This document shows positions 1 to 7,404 of a stretch of 64,000 bases of DNA, one piece after another. Position 1 is the stretch's first letter; each line of letters begins with the position of its first letter. Under the pieces are notes generated by a model. That model saw nothing but the letters and a program-made list of their open reading frames with translations, was not told the DNA's origin and made no database searches. This stretch comes from JAYFRC01 sp034926415 (GTDB taxonomy: Bacteria; Bacillota; Clostridia; Oscillospirales; Oscillospiraceae), in assembly GCA_034926415.1 (NCBI GenBank), contig JAYFRC010000043.1, forward strand, positions 1-64,000, written 5' to 3'. The position numbers and the translations under genes were made by a program.

Positions 1-414
1 ACGGTAGTCGACCGTGGTAACACGGCGGGCAACCTCTTTCGCCAGCAGAGCGCCGGCGACCAGGCCGAAGCCCCAGTTCAGCCAGCAGCAGATGGTGGAG
101 ATGAAAGTGGTGACGAGGATAGCGGACTTGTTGTCGTGCGCTAGGCAAGCGACCTTCTTAAGAATACGCTTGCAGATAGGCGCCTGCGCGAGCGCTGTGC
201 CGAGGACGACGACCAGGGCCATCTGCATTGAGAATGCAAGCAGGCTCCAGAAGCCCTTTGAATAACCCCAGTAATTAAGAACAGCTAAGGGGCTGTTGCC
301 TGTGGTTGCTACGGCTGCAACGAAGACGACGATAGTCAGGATAATTGCGAACAGAAATGCATCGGGCAGCCAGCGGTTGATGACGGCGACGAAGAAATTG
401 GATACCTTTTTCAA
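1..414 (-). CDS. atoE: Short-chain fatty acid transporter, AtoE family (N-terminal 138 residues, runs off the window)
   Basis: Only the first 138 codons are inside the window; the gene continues past the left edge with no stop. The reading begins at a TTG preceded by an AGGGGGG site 9 bases upstream, giving KKVSNFFVAVINRWLPDAF then hydrophobic stretches. The segments QMALVVVLGTALAQAP and CCWLNWGFGLVAGALLAKE match the AtoE/short-chain fatty acid uptake family, which carries acetoacetate, butyrate and similar acids across the cytoplasmic membrane. At least three membrane spans are visible (about residues 17-38, 57-74 and 96-120). A strong promoter sits about 80 bases upstream. A thiolase gene elsewhere in the window could use the same acids after activation, but no direct link is shown. 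The family call is fairly firm; the substrate is inferred. Confidence 0.85.
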   Translation of the reverse strand, partial: MKKVSNFFVAVINRWLPDAFLFAIILTIVVFVAAVATTGNSPLAVLNYWGYSKGFWSLLAFSMQMALVVVLGTALAQAPICKRILKKVACLAHDNKSAILVTTFISTICCWLNWGFGLVAGALLAKEVARRVTTVDYR

Positions 415-494
415 AGTTTATTTCCCCCTATTATCTAATTTCTGCCTTGTTGATATTTGGTTTTTAACCCTCCTTATATGCACCTACAGAGCGT

Positions 495-523
495 ATTTTA
501 ACACCAAATTCAGAAGCTGTCAA
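495..523 (-). promoter_or_regulatory. Promoter of the AtoE-type transporter
   Basis: On the minus strand TTGACA and TAAAAT are separated by exactly 17 bases, a near-consensus vegetative promoter. Transcription would start near 488, leaving a leader of about 75 bases before the TTG start. Confidence 0.75.
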
Positions 524-878
524 TTTTTAATAAAGAAAATGAAAAGAAGTAATTAAAATTAAGTAATTTTTACATTAAGAAAATTAGTGCGGATGTATGC
601 TTAAGCGCAAAAATACACTACCGATTGTATGTCCGGAGGGACGTAGCGAGGCAGATACGGAAATGCGGCTAGCGGTGTAGTCGTCCGCCGACGCAAAAGA
701 AAAATGACCTGTCCGGGTCATTATAAGGGGCATGGAATTTATACGCGGACGGCTGCAGGGTCTATGCCGACTCCGCCTTCTCTTGAAAAGTCAGGTCCGT
801 TAAGCGCAGCCCTGCCGACGGGACGCCGCCGGTTTCCGCCTGTTGTATCTTCAAATCGCGCGGTTTCTCGGCTTTTTC

Positions 879-907
879 TTGCAATCAGGCGCACACACAT
901 TTATAAT
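879..907 (+). promoter_or_regulatory. Promoter of glyS
   Basis: TTGCAA and TATAAT with a 17-base spacer. Transcription would begin near 914, leaving about 45 bases of leader before the ATG at 960. Confidence 0.75.
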
Positions 908-959
908 GTTGTCTATTGAATAAAATGTGGGAAAATATCTCACGGAGGTTTTTTATAAT

Positions 960-2378
960 ATGAACAACAGCGAAAAGACAATGGACAAGATAGTCGCCCT
1001 GTGCAAGGGGCGCGGCATTATCTACGCCGGTAGCGAGATATACGGCGGCCTCGCCAATTCATGGGACTACGGCCCGCTCGGCGTCGAGATGAAAAACAAC
1101 ATCAAGCGCGCCTGGTGGAAGAGGTTCATTCAGGAAAGCCCGTACAATGTCGGACTCGACGCGGCCATTCTCATGAACCCGCAGACATGGATAGCGTCCG
1201 GCCACGTTACCACATTCAACGACCCGCTTATCGACTGCAAGGCGTGCAAAACGCGCCACCGTGCCGACAAGCTCATCGAGGCCTGGAACCACGATAACGG
1301 CGTCGAGGACGTCAACGTCGAGGCAATGAGCGACGAGGAGATGGTCGCGTATCTTCACGACAAAAACATCCCCTGCCCCAACTGCGGCAAGTGCGATTTC
1401 ACCGATATCCGCAAATTCAACCTTATGTACAAGACGAAACAGGGCGTTACCGAGGATTCCTCCGCCGACATTTATTTAAGACCCGAGACGGCGCAGGGAA
1501 TCTTCGTCAACTTCCCGAACGTCGCGCGCACGACGCGCCGCAGGATACCTTTCGGCATCGGGCAGATAGGCAAGTCTTTCCGCAACGAGATAACCCCGGG
1601 CAACTTCACATTCCGCCTGCGCGAGTTCGAGCAGATGGAGCTCGAGTTCTTCTGCGAGCCGGGCACCGACCTTGAATGGTTCGATTACTGGCGTACGTTC
1701 TGCCACAAGTGGCTGCTCGACCTCGGCATGACCGAGGGCAATCTGCGCCTGCGCGACCATGAGAAGGAAGAGCTTTCCTTCTATTCCAAGGCCACTACCG
1801 ACTTTGAGTACCTGTTCCCGTTCGGCTGGGGCGAGCTCTGGGGCGTCGCCGACCGCACGGACTACGACCTGACCCAGCACCAGAACGTGTCCGGCAAGGA
1901 CATGTCGTATTTCGACCAGGCGAACAACCGCCGCTATATCCCCTACGTCATCGAGCCGTCCCTCGGAGCGGACCGCATCATGCTCGCGTTCCTGCTTGAC
2001 GCCTACGATGAAGAGGTGGTGGACGCGGAGAAAAACGACGTGCGCACCGTGCTGCACCTTCACCCGGCGCTCGCGCCGTTTAAGTGCGCGGCGCTTCCGC
2101 TTTCAAAGAAGCTCGGCGACAAGGCCGCGGAGATACAGGCGGAGCTTTCGAAGAGCTTTATGTGCGACTACGACGAGACCGGTTCCATCGGCAAGCGCTA
2201 CCGCCGCGAGGACGAGATAGGCACGCCGTTCTGCGTGACCGTCGATTTCCAGACCGTCGGCGACGACGCGAATCCCGCCGATAACTGCGTCACCGTCCGC
2301 GACCGCGACACGTTGGAGCAGGTCAGAATACCCATCGACCAGGTCGCCGCGTATATCGAGAGCAGGATAAATTTCTGA
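960..2378 (+). CDS. glyS: Glycyl-tRNA synthetase, dimeric alpha2 type
   Basis: Charges tRNA-Gly with glycine in the cytoplasm. The 472-residue protein is of the single-chain eukaryote/archaea-like class II type, not the bacterial GlyQ/GlyS heterotetramer. It opens with a class-II core (GRGIIYAGSEIYGGLANSWD), carries motif 2 around FRNEITPGNFTFRLREFEQ and motif 3 in the segment EPSLGADRIMLAFL, and ends with an anticodon-binding domain (KRYRREDEIGTPFCVTVD). I chose the ATG at 960 because CGGAGG lies 11 bases upstream and the promoter ends just before it; an in-frame ATG at 927 has no such site and falls close to the transcription start. A strong hairpin follows the stop, so the gene is probably monocistronic. 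Confidence 0.96.
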   Translation: MNNSEKTMDKIVALCKGRGIIYAGSEIYGGLANSWDYGPLGVEMKNNIKRAWWKRFIQESPYNVGLDAAILMNPQTWIASGHVTTFNDPLIDCKACKTRHRADKLIEAWNHDNGVEDVNVEAMSDEEMVAYLHDKNIPCPNCGKCDFTDIRKFNLMYKTKQGVTEDSSADIYLRPETAQGIFVNFPNVARTTRRRIPFGIGQIGKSFRNEITPGNFTFRLREFEQMELEFFCEPGTDLEWFDYWRTFCHKWLLDLGMTEGNLRLRDHEKEELSFYSKATTDFEYLFPFGWGELWGVADRTDYDLTQHQNVSGKDMSYFDQANNRRYIPYVIEPSLGADRIMLAFLLDAYDEEVVDAEKNDVRTVLHLHPALAPFKCAALPLSKKLGDKAAEIQAELSKSFMCDYDETGSIGKRYRREDEIGTPFCVTVDFQTVGDDANPADNCVTVRDRDTLEQVRIPIDQVAAYIESRINF

Positions 2379-2385
2379 GAAAGAC

Positions 2386-2413
2386 GCAGAGCGGCGGCAA
2401 GCCGCCGCTCTGC
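2386..2413 (+). terminator. Hairpin terminator after glyS
   Basis: Perfect 12-bp GC-rich stem (GCAGAGCGGCGG with its complement) and a 4-base loop; only a weak T run follows. Confidence 0.65.
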
Positions 2414-2504
2414 GGATTTATGTCTGTAATGCACTGCGGAGCGGGCCCCTGCTCCCTTCGCAATATAATATATTATAATGTATGCTGCCGAAAGGAAGGA
2501 TAGC

Positions 2505-3350
2505 ATGGATAAAAATGAGATAAAAGCCCTCGCGGTAAACGCCGCGAAGGCAAGACTGCTGGCAATGGACGCGGTGCACACCGCGGCGTCCGGTCACATC
2601 GGAGGCTCGCTGTCGATAATCGACGCGCTGACCGTCCTGTATTTCCACACGATGAATGTCGACCCGAAGAAAGCGAAGGATTCCGACCGCGACCGTTTCG
2701 TGCTCTCGAAGGGACACTGCACGCCGGGGCTGTACTCGGTTTTGGCGCTGCGCGGGTATTTCCCTGTCGCAGACATGAAGCTGTTTCGCTCCATCAAGAG
2801 TCACTACTCAGGGCACCCCGACATGGTAAACGTGCCCGGCGTGGATATGTCCACGGGCTCGCTGGGACAGGGCATCTCCGCCGCCGTCGGAATGGCGCTC
2901 GCAGGGAAGATGGATAAAAAGAGCTACCGTGTCTACGCCGCGCTCGGCGATGGCGAGATAGAAGAGGGACAGACCTGGGAGGCCGCGATGGCCGCCGCAA
3001 AGTTCGGCCTCGACAATCTCTGCGCCGTGCTCGATGTGAATGGGCTCCAGATAGACGGCGCGACGAAGGACGTCATGCCGTCAGAGCCGCTTGATAAAAA
3101 GTACGAGGCCTTCGGCTGGAACGTCATAAAGGCGGACGGACACGATTATTCCGCGCTCGCCGACGCGTTTGAAAAGGCCAAAGGCGCTAAGGGCAAGCCG
3201 ACCATAATACTTGCGAAGACCGTCAAGGGCAAGGGCGTGTCGTTCATGGAAAACAACGCCGACTGGCACGGCAAGGCGCCGAACGACGAGCAGTTCGAAA
3301 AGGCCATGGCCGAACTGAACGCCGGACTTGAGAAAGCGGAGGCGATGTAA
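2505..3350 (+). CDS. Transketolase, N-terminal (thiamine diphosphate-binding) subunit
   Basis: Forms, with the next gene, a two-subunit transketolase of the non-oxidative pentose phosphate pathway. The 281-residue chain starts at the ATG preceded by AAAGGAAGGA; the in-frame ATG further upstream overlaps the likely -10 TATAAT at 2474-2479. Visible features are the substrate-side SGHIGGSLS, the DRFVLSKGH segment, and the thiamine diphosphate/Mg motif GDGEIEEGQTWEA with VLDVNGLQIDG. Split transketolases encoded by adjacent N and C genes are common in Clostridia. The stop is followed after two bases by the start of the C-terminal subunit, so the two are translationally linked. The same split arrangement also occurs in 1-deoxyxylulose-synthase-like pairs, but the motif set fits transketolase. 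Confidence 0.93.
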   Translation: MDKNEIKALAVNAAKARLLAMDAVHTAASGHIGGSLSIIDALTVLYFHTMNVDPKKAKDSDRDRFVLSKGHCTPGLYSVLALRGYFPVADMKLFRSIKSHYSGHPDMVNVPGVDMSTGSLGQGISAAVGMALAGKMDKKSYRVYAALGDGEIEEGQTWEAAMAAAKFGLDNLCAVLDVNGLQIDGATKDVMPSEPLDKKYEAFGWNVIKADGHDYSALADAFEKAKGAKGKPTIILAKTVKGKGVSFMENNADWHGKAPNDEQFEKAMAELNAGLEKAEAM

Positions 3351-3352
3351 CG

Positions 3353-4300
3353 ATGGCAGAGAAAATTGCAACGCGCGAAGCGTTCGGCAAAATGCTTGCC
3401 GCGCTCGCGGACAAATATCCGGAGCTCGTTGTTCTTGACGCCGACCTCGCCGGCGCGACAAAATCGGGCGAGTTCAAGAAAGCATGCCCCGAGCGTTTTA
3501 TAGACATGGGCATAGCCGAGGCCGATATGATCGGCGTGGCGGCGGGGCTCGCGGCCTGCGGCAAAAAGCCGTTTGCGTGCTCTTTCGCCATGTTTACTGC
3601 GGGCAGAGCTTACGAGCAGGTCAGAAACAGCGTCGCCTATCCGCACCTTAACGTCAAGGTCATTGGCTCACACGGCGGGCTTTCCGTCGGAGAAGACGGA
3701 GCCACGCACCAGTGCATAGAAGACCTCGCGCTAATGCGCGCTATACCCGGAATGGTCGTGCTGAATCCCTGCGACGGCGCAGAGATGCGCGCCGCGGTGC
3801 AGGCGCTCATTGACTACGACGGCCCGGCATATATGCGTCTTGGCCGCTCGGCTGTCGAGACCGTGACCGATTCCGTTCCCGGATATGAGTTCGAGATAGG
3901 GAAAGGCGCGGTGCTGAAAGGCGGAAGCGACGTGACCATCGCCGCAACTGGGCTGATGGTGCAGAGCGCGCTTGCCGCGGCGGACATGCTGGAAAAAGAT
4001 GGGATTTCCGTGCGCGTGCTGGATATGCATACGATAAAGCCGCTCGACCGCGAGCTTATTATAAAGGCCGCGAAGGAGACCGGCGCCATCGTCACGAGCG
4101 AGGAGCATAACGTCATCGGCGGGCTCGGCAGCGCGGTCGCGGAGTGCGTCGCGGAGAGCTTCCCCGTGCCTGTGCTGCGCCACGGAGTCATGGACGTCTT
4201 CGGACGAAGCGGCAAGGCCAGCGAGGTGCTCGAGGCCTACGGACTCACGGCTGAAAAGATTGCTGAAACGGCGAGGCGAGCCGTTTCAATGAAGAAATAA
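3353..4300 (+). CDS. Transketolase, C-terminal (pyrimidine-binding) subunit
   Basis: Second half of the split transketolase, 315 residues. The pyrimidine-binding domain is recognisable by ERFIDMGIAEADMIGVAAGLA, where the glutamate activates the cofactor, followed by SFAMFTAGRAYEQVRN and GSHGGLSVGEDGATHQ. The C-terminal transketolase domain starts near residue 190 (VLKGGSDVTIAATGLMV) and includes EEHNVIGGLGSAVAE. A CGGAGG at the end of the upstream gene is its ribosome site. The pair forms an operon closed by a clean terminator. No regulator adjoins it. Confidence 0.94.
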   Translation: MAEKIATREAFGKMLAALADKYPELVVLDADLAGATKSGEFKKACPERFIDMGIAEADMIGVAAGLAACGKKPFACSFAMFTAGRAYEQVRNSVAYPHLNVKVIGSHGGLSVGEDGATHQCIEDLALMRAIPGMVVLNPCDGAEMRAAVQALIDYDGPAYMRLGRSAVETVTDSVPGYEFEIGKGAVLKGGSDVTIAATGLMVQSALAAADMLEKDGISVRVLDMHTIKPLDRELIIKAAKETGAIVTSEEHNVIGGLGSAVAECVAESFPVPVLRHGVMDVFGRSGKASEVLEAYGLTAEKIAETARRAVSMKK

Positions 4301-4314
4301 AAATATTATGGGAA

Positions 4315-4348
4315 ACAGGGCTTCCGCTTGTCGCGGAAGCCCTGTTTT
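4315..4348 (+). terminator. Rho-independent terminator after the transketolase pair
   Basis: Perfect 13-bp stem built on ACAGGGCTTCCGC, 5-base loop, then TTTT. The core is nearly identical to the hairpin that closes the next transcription unit at 5447-5481. Confidence 0.85.
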
Positions 4349-4420
4349 AATTTGCATGGCGGGCGGGGAGATACGCAAAGGACTCCGTGCCATCCTGAAT
4401 TGCCCTGCCGCAATGACCGC

Positions 4421-4449
4421 TTGCCTAATTTGCTATATTGAAATAAAAT
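4421..4449 (+). promoter_or_regulatory. Promoter of the DpnI-type gene
   Basis: TTGCCT and TAAAAT with a 17-base spacer, about 22 bases before the start codon. Confidence 0.65.
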
Positions 4450-4470
4450 AACATAAAAGGAGGCGGGCGA

Positions 4471-5238
4471 ATGGAGCTTGATTTCGACAAGTCGCTTGCG
4501 GACGGATATAAAAGCGGGACTCAGCGCGCGAGAAGGCTCACGGAAGGCTGGGTAGAGGAAAATATGTTTTGTCCGCGCTGCGGAGCCATTAAAATAGCGA
4601 GATACGAAAACAACCGGCCTGTGGCCGATTTCGTTTGTCCAGTCTGCAGAAATCAGTATGAACTTAAAAGCAAACTCGGGAGGTTTGAAAAAAAGATTAC
4701 CGACGGAGCTTACGCGACCATGATAGAGAGGATAATGGGCAACGAGAATCCCGACTTTTTCCTTATGAGCCACAACGGGAAAAGCGTAAGCGATTTTATC
4801 GTCGTCCCCAAACACTTTTTCGTTCCTGAAATAATAGAAAAACGCCGCCCGCTTTCACAAAGTGCGAAACGCGCCGGATGGATGGGCTGCAATATTCTGC
4901 TCGACGCGATACCAAAGCAGGGACGCATATTTATCGTGCGCGGCGGAAAGGCCGAGGACAGAAAAGAAGTCTCGCGGAGACTTAACGGCGCGCACGCTCT
5001 TGAGATAAAAGACATTGCGGCGAGAGGCTGGCTCCTTGACGTGTTGGCCTGCGTAAACGCGATGCCGGAGGATTTTTTCACGCTTCGGCAAATATATGGA
5101 TTTGAAAACGAGCTTATGGCGAAACACGGCGCCAATCACAACGTCAGGGCAAAGATACGTCAGCAGCTTCAAATACTGCGCGACAGAGGATACGTTGAGT
5201 TCCTTGGGAGAGGGAATTACAGGAGGCTTGAAAAGTGA
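4471..5238 (+). CDS. dpnI: DpnI-type methyl-directed restriction endonuclease
   Basis: Likely cuts DNA carrying N6-methyladenine in GATC, as DpnI of Streptococcus pneumoniae does. The 255-residue protein aligns with DpnI as I remember it from end to end. The PD-(D/E)XK catalytic residues fall at the same numbers as in DpnI: Asp53 in NNRPVADF, then Glu64 and Lys66 in YELKSK. The zinc-binding pairs Cys34/Cys37 and Cys56/Cys59 are present. GAYATM and RRAGWIGCN-like segments (AKRAGWMGCNILLD) follow. The C-terminal winged helix, which reads methylated DNA independently, ends in ILRDRGYVEFLGRGNYRR. The start has AGGAGG 8 bases upstream. There is no adenine methyltransferase nearby, as expected for an enzyme that attacks methylated invaders. 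A 66-residue ORF overlaps its stop. The gene sits alone between two related terminators, which suggests a horizontally acquired cassette. Confidence 0.93.
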   Translation: MELDFDKSLADGYKSGTQRARRLTEGWVEENMFCPRCGAIKIARYENNRPVADFVCPVCRNQYELKSKLGRFEKKITDGAYATMIERIMGNENPDFFLMSHNGKSVSDFIVVPKHFFVPEIIEKRRPLSQSAKRAGWMGCNILLDAIPKQGRIFIVRGGKAEDRKEVSRRLNGAHALEIKDIAARGWLLDVLACVNAMPEDFFTLRQIYGFENELMAKHGANHNVRAKIRQQLQILRDRGYVEFLGRGNYRRLEK

Positions 5239-5435
5239 AACGAAAATTTTTATTTTACACGGGCGAGGGACAAACGATATCCCCGACAGGCGTGGACATT
5301 GAGGACTTTCAGATACTCGGAGTTGAGGTCGGAGAAAATTCGGGCCGCGCGCTCCGCGAGATGCTGCGGAAAAATCCATGGATATATGAAGCGGGCTTCG
5401 ACAGCGAAAAGATTGAATGGAAAGAACTTGCATAA
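5235..5435 (+). CDS. Small conserved-looking protein downstream of dpnI, function unknown
   Basis: A 66-residue protein whose GTG start overlaps the dpnI stop (GTGA), so it is almost certainly translated by coupling from the same message. It is acidic, without membrane segment or signal peptide; features are KFLFYTGEGQTISPTG near the N-terminus, EDFQILGVEVGENSGRAL in the middle and NPWIYEAGFDSEKIEW near the end. I do not recognise a named family. A small adaptor, an inhibitor or regulator of the endonuclease, or an unrelated passenger are all possible; only the overlap argues for a functional link. The operon ends 11 bases later at a hairpin. Confidence 0.7.
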   Translation: MKRKFLFYTGEGQTISPTGVDIEDFQILGVEVGENSGRALREMLRKNPWIYEAGFDSEKIEWKELA

Positions 5436-5446
5436 AACGCAACAAC

Positions 5447-5481
5447 CAGCAGGGCTTCCGTATGCCGCGGAAGCCCTGCTG
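5447..5481 (+). terminator. Rho-independent terminator after the dpnI operon
   Basis: 14-bp stem CAGCAGGGCTTCCG with its complement and a 7-base loop; the arm core AGGGCTTCCG is shared with the terminator upstream of dpnI. Confidence 0.75.
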
Positions 5482-5628
5482 TTCTCTAACCGTTTAATTC
5501 GGGTGGGCACACAGGAGCGCCCATTGCCATATTAATATCCTGAGGGAGGTGCGCCTTGCTGCCGCCCGTCGTTTCCCATTCGGGGCGTCGGGACGCTGCC
5601 ACCTAAAACGATTGTCGAGCCGCGAATA

Positions 5629-6384
5629 TCAATCCTTCAGCGTCAGAGCGACGGGGCAGTGGTCGCTGCCCGTGATGTCCGAATATATCTCTGCGTCGGC
5701 GACGGAAGCCATCAGCCGATCCGAGACGATGAAATAGTCGATGCGCCAGCCCGCGTTGTTTTCGCGCGCGTGGAAACGGTAGCTCCACCAGGAATACGCG
5801 CCGGTTCTGTCCGGGTAGAGCGCGCGGAACGTGTCGGTAAAGCCCGAGGACAGCAGCGCGGTCATCTTCTCACGCTCCTCGTCGGAAAAGCCCGCGTGCC
5901 CGCGGTTGGTCTTTGGGTTCTTGATGTCTATCTCCTCGTGGGCGACGTTGAGGTCGCCGCAGAAAACCACGGGCTTGATTTTGTCAAGCTCCATGAGATA
6001 GCCGCGCAGCGCGTCCTCCCACTCCATGCGGTATGGCAGGCGGCGCAGCTCTTCCTGCGAGTTCGGCGAGTAGCAGCACACTAGATAAAACTTTTCGTAT
6101 TCCGCCGTTATAACGCGGCCCTCGTGGCGGTGCGCCTCGCCGCCGAAATCATAGGCGACGTTAAGCGGCTCGTCCTTTGTGAATATCGCGGTGCCGGAAT
6201 AACCTTTTTTGTCGGCGCTGTTCCAGTAGCGTATGTAGCCCGGCAGCTCGAAATCCGCCTGCTCAGGCTGCATCTTCGTCTCCTGAAGGCAGTATATGTC
6301 CGCGCCGCAGCTTTGGACAAAATCAAGAAAGCCTTTGCCGAGGCACGCGCGCAGGCCGTTTACGTTCCATGATACGAGCTTCAT
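5629..6384 (-). CDS. exoA: Exodeoxyribonuclease III / AP endonuclease
   Basis: Base-excision repair enzyme that incises DNA at abasic sites and trims 3' ends. The 251-residue length is typical for the ExoA/Xth family. The metal-binding and catalytic motifs are in place: MKLVSWNVNGLRA at the N-terminus, LQETKMQ, YRMEWEDALRGY, GDLNVAHEEIDIKNPK, GFTDTFRALYPDRTGAYSWW, RIDYFIVS and the terminal SDHCPVAL. The ATG is preceded by a GAAAGGAAT site, and a promoter (TTGCCG, 17, TATACT) lies 36 bases further upstream. It is transcribed alone, converging with dpnI and divergent from the metallo-hydrolase. Confidence 0.96.
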   Translation of the reverse strand: MKLVSWNVNGLRACLGKGFLDFVQSCGADIYCLQETKMQPEQADFELPGYIRYWNSADKKGYSGTAIFTKDEPLNVAYDFGGEAHRHEGRVITAEYEKFYLVCCYSPNSQEELRRLPYRMEWEDALRGYLMELDKIKPVVFCGDLNVAHEEIDIKNPKTNRGHAGFSDEEREKMTALLSSGFTDTFRALYPDRTGAYSWWSYRFHARENNAGWRIDYFIVSDRLMASVADAEIYSDITGSDHCPVALTLKD

Positions 6385-6419
6385 AATAAGACCATTCCTT
6401 TCGGCGATTCGTCAGGACA

Positions 6420-6448
6420 AGTATAGCAGAGCGCGGCCCGCGCGGCAA
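6420..6448 (-). promoter_or_regulatory. Promoter of exoA
   Basis: Minus-strand TTGCCG and TATACT with a 17-base spacer. Confidence 0.65.
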
Positions 6449-6453
6449 CAGTG

Positions 6454-6482
6454 TTGACAGAACCGCCGCCCTGGAATAATAT
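6454..6482 (+). promoter_or_regulatory. Promoter of the metallo-hydrolase
   Basis: TTGACA and TAATAT with a 17-base spacer, close behind the divergent exoA promoter. Confidence 0.7.
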
Positions 6483-6517
6483 TAATAAAAACATATCGAA
6501 AGCAAGATGAATCGTCC

Positions 6518-7276
6518 GTGAAACTTTATGTTCTCAATTCCGGGACGCTTACGCTCCCTGACGAAGACCCGAACGCCGAGGGCTGCGACGAGTATTTCAA
6601 GGCCGTTATACCCGTGCCGGTGTACCTGCTCGAGCACCCGACGGCAGGGTATGTGCTCATCGACACCGGCGTCGAACCGGGACTTCTGGCACCGTTCATG
6701 CTCGGCGCTCTCGGATACGACCCGGCAAGGCGCATAGACCTGCAGCTCAAGAGCGCGGGTATAGAAGCGAGCGAGGTGCGGCACCTGATAATCAGCCATA
6801 TGCATATGGATCATTTCTGCCAGATACCGTGGTTCCGCGACGCGAAGATGCACATACGCAAGCGCGAGTGGGAAGGCGCGGCGGCAGGCGGCACGGGCTA
6901 TATGCCGCTCGAGGCAGAAATAATGAAATCGTTTTCCGGCATTGACATGGACCTCATTCCCGACGTCCCGGAATACGATATTTTTGGCGACGGCTCGGTC
7001 GTCAGCATTGATACCCGGGGGCACACGCCGGGGCATCAGTCGCTGCTGATACGCCTTGAAAAGACAGGCGACGTGCTGTTGACGTTCGACGCCTGCAACA
7101 CCGAAAAGTTCTTCGGCAGCGATAAATATTTCGGAAAACACTCATGGGATTTTGGCGAATGTCACCGCGCGGTGCAGACCGTGCTTGACTATAAACGCCG
7201 CGGCGCGAAGATATTTTTCGGCCACGATGCCTACCAGTTTAAGACGCTTAAAAAGTTCCCGGAATACTATGAATGA
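6518..7276 (+). CDS. N-acyl homoserine lactonase-like metallo-beta-lactamase-fold hydrolase
   Basis: A 252-residue cytoplasmic hydrolase with the dinuclear zinc signature HMHMDH at residues 94-99, His169 in GHTPGH, Asp191 in LLTFDA and a last His in FFGHDAY. The spacing and the N-terminal VYLLEHPTAGYVLIDTG resemble the AiiA lactonase group, which opens acyl-homoserine lactone rings. Many clostridial members of this group have unknown substrates, so quorum quenching is only one possibility. The start is a GTG with a poor ribosome site (GAAAGCAAG further upstream), supported by the position of the promoter. A strong terminator follows at once, so it is a single-gene unit. Confidence 0.85.
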   Translation: MKLYVLNSGTLTLPDEDPNAEGCDEYFKAVIPVPVYLLEHPTAGYVLIDTGVEPGLLAPFMLGALGYDPARRIDLQLKSAGIEASEVRHLIISHMHMDHFCQIPWFRDAKMHIRKREWEGAAAGGTGYMPLEAEIMKSFSGIDMDLIPDVPEYDIFGDGSVVSIDTRGHTPGHQSLLIRLEKTGDVLLTFDACNTEKFFGSDKYFGKHSWDFGECHRAVQTVLDYKRRGAKIFFGHDAYQFKTLKKFPEYYE

Positions 7277-7280
7277 CGCC

Positions 7281-7314
7281 CGCCCGCCGCTAAAGCTTCA
7301 GCGGCGGGCGTTTT
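7281..7314 (+). terminator. Terminator after the metallo-hydrolase
   Basis: Perfect 11-bp stem CGCCCGCCGCT with its complement, 8-base loop, then TTTT. Confidence 0.85.
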
Positions 7315-7345
7315 CAGTTCGCGCGGGCAATTATCATATAGGGGG

Positions 7346-7374
7346 TTGCGTTATATTTTTAATTAACATATAAT
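7346..7374 (+). promoter_or_regulatory. Promoter of the MATE gene
   Basis: TTGCGT and TATAAT with a 17-base, AT-rich spacer. Confidence 0.75.
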
Positions 7375-7404
7375 AGTGCTTCACGAACACTCTGGAGGGA
7401 AAAA

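Larger units (their letters stand above)
415..959. other. Intergenic region between divergent atoE and glyS
   Basis: No convincing gene. It holds the atoE promoter on the minus strand, an AT-rich stretch to about 590, a GC-rich patch at 600-700, a small hairpin (AATGACC at 703-709 paired with GGTCATT at 716-722) and the glyS promoter. I looked for a T-box leader (AGGGTGGNACCGCG) in front of glyS and did not find one; the predicted glyS leader is only about 45 bases. Confidence 0.6.

Noticed and set aside
704..919. Short open frame upstream of glyS
   Set aside because: Overlaps the glyS promoter and has no ribosome site or recognisable motif.
591..959. T-box or other aminoacyl-tRNA-sensing leader before glyS
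   Set aside because: No T-box core sequence; the promoter lies too close to the start codon.
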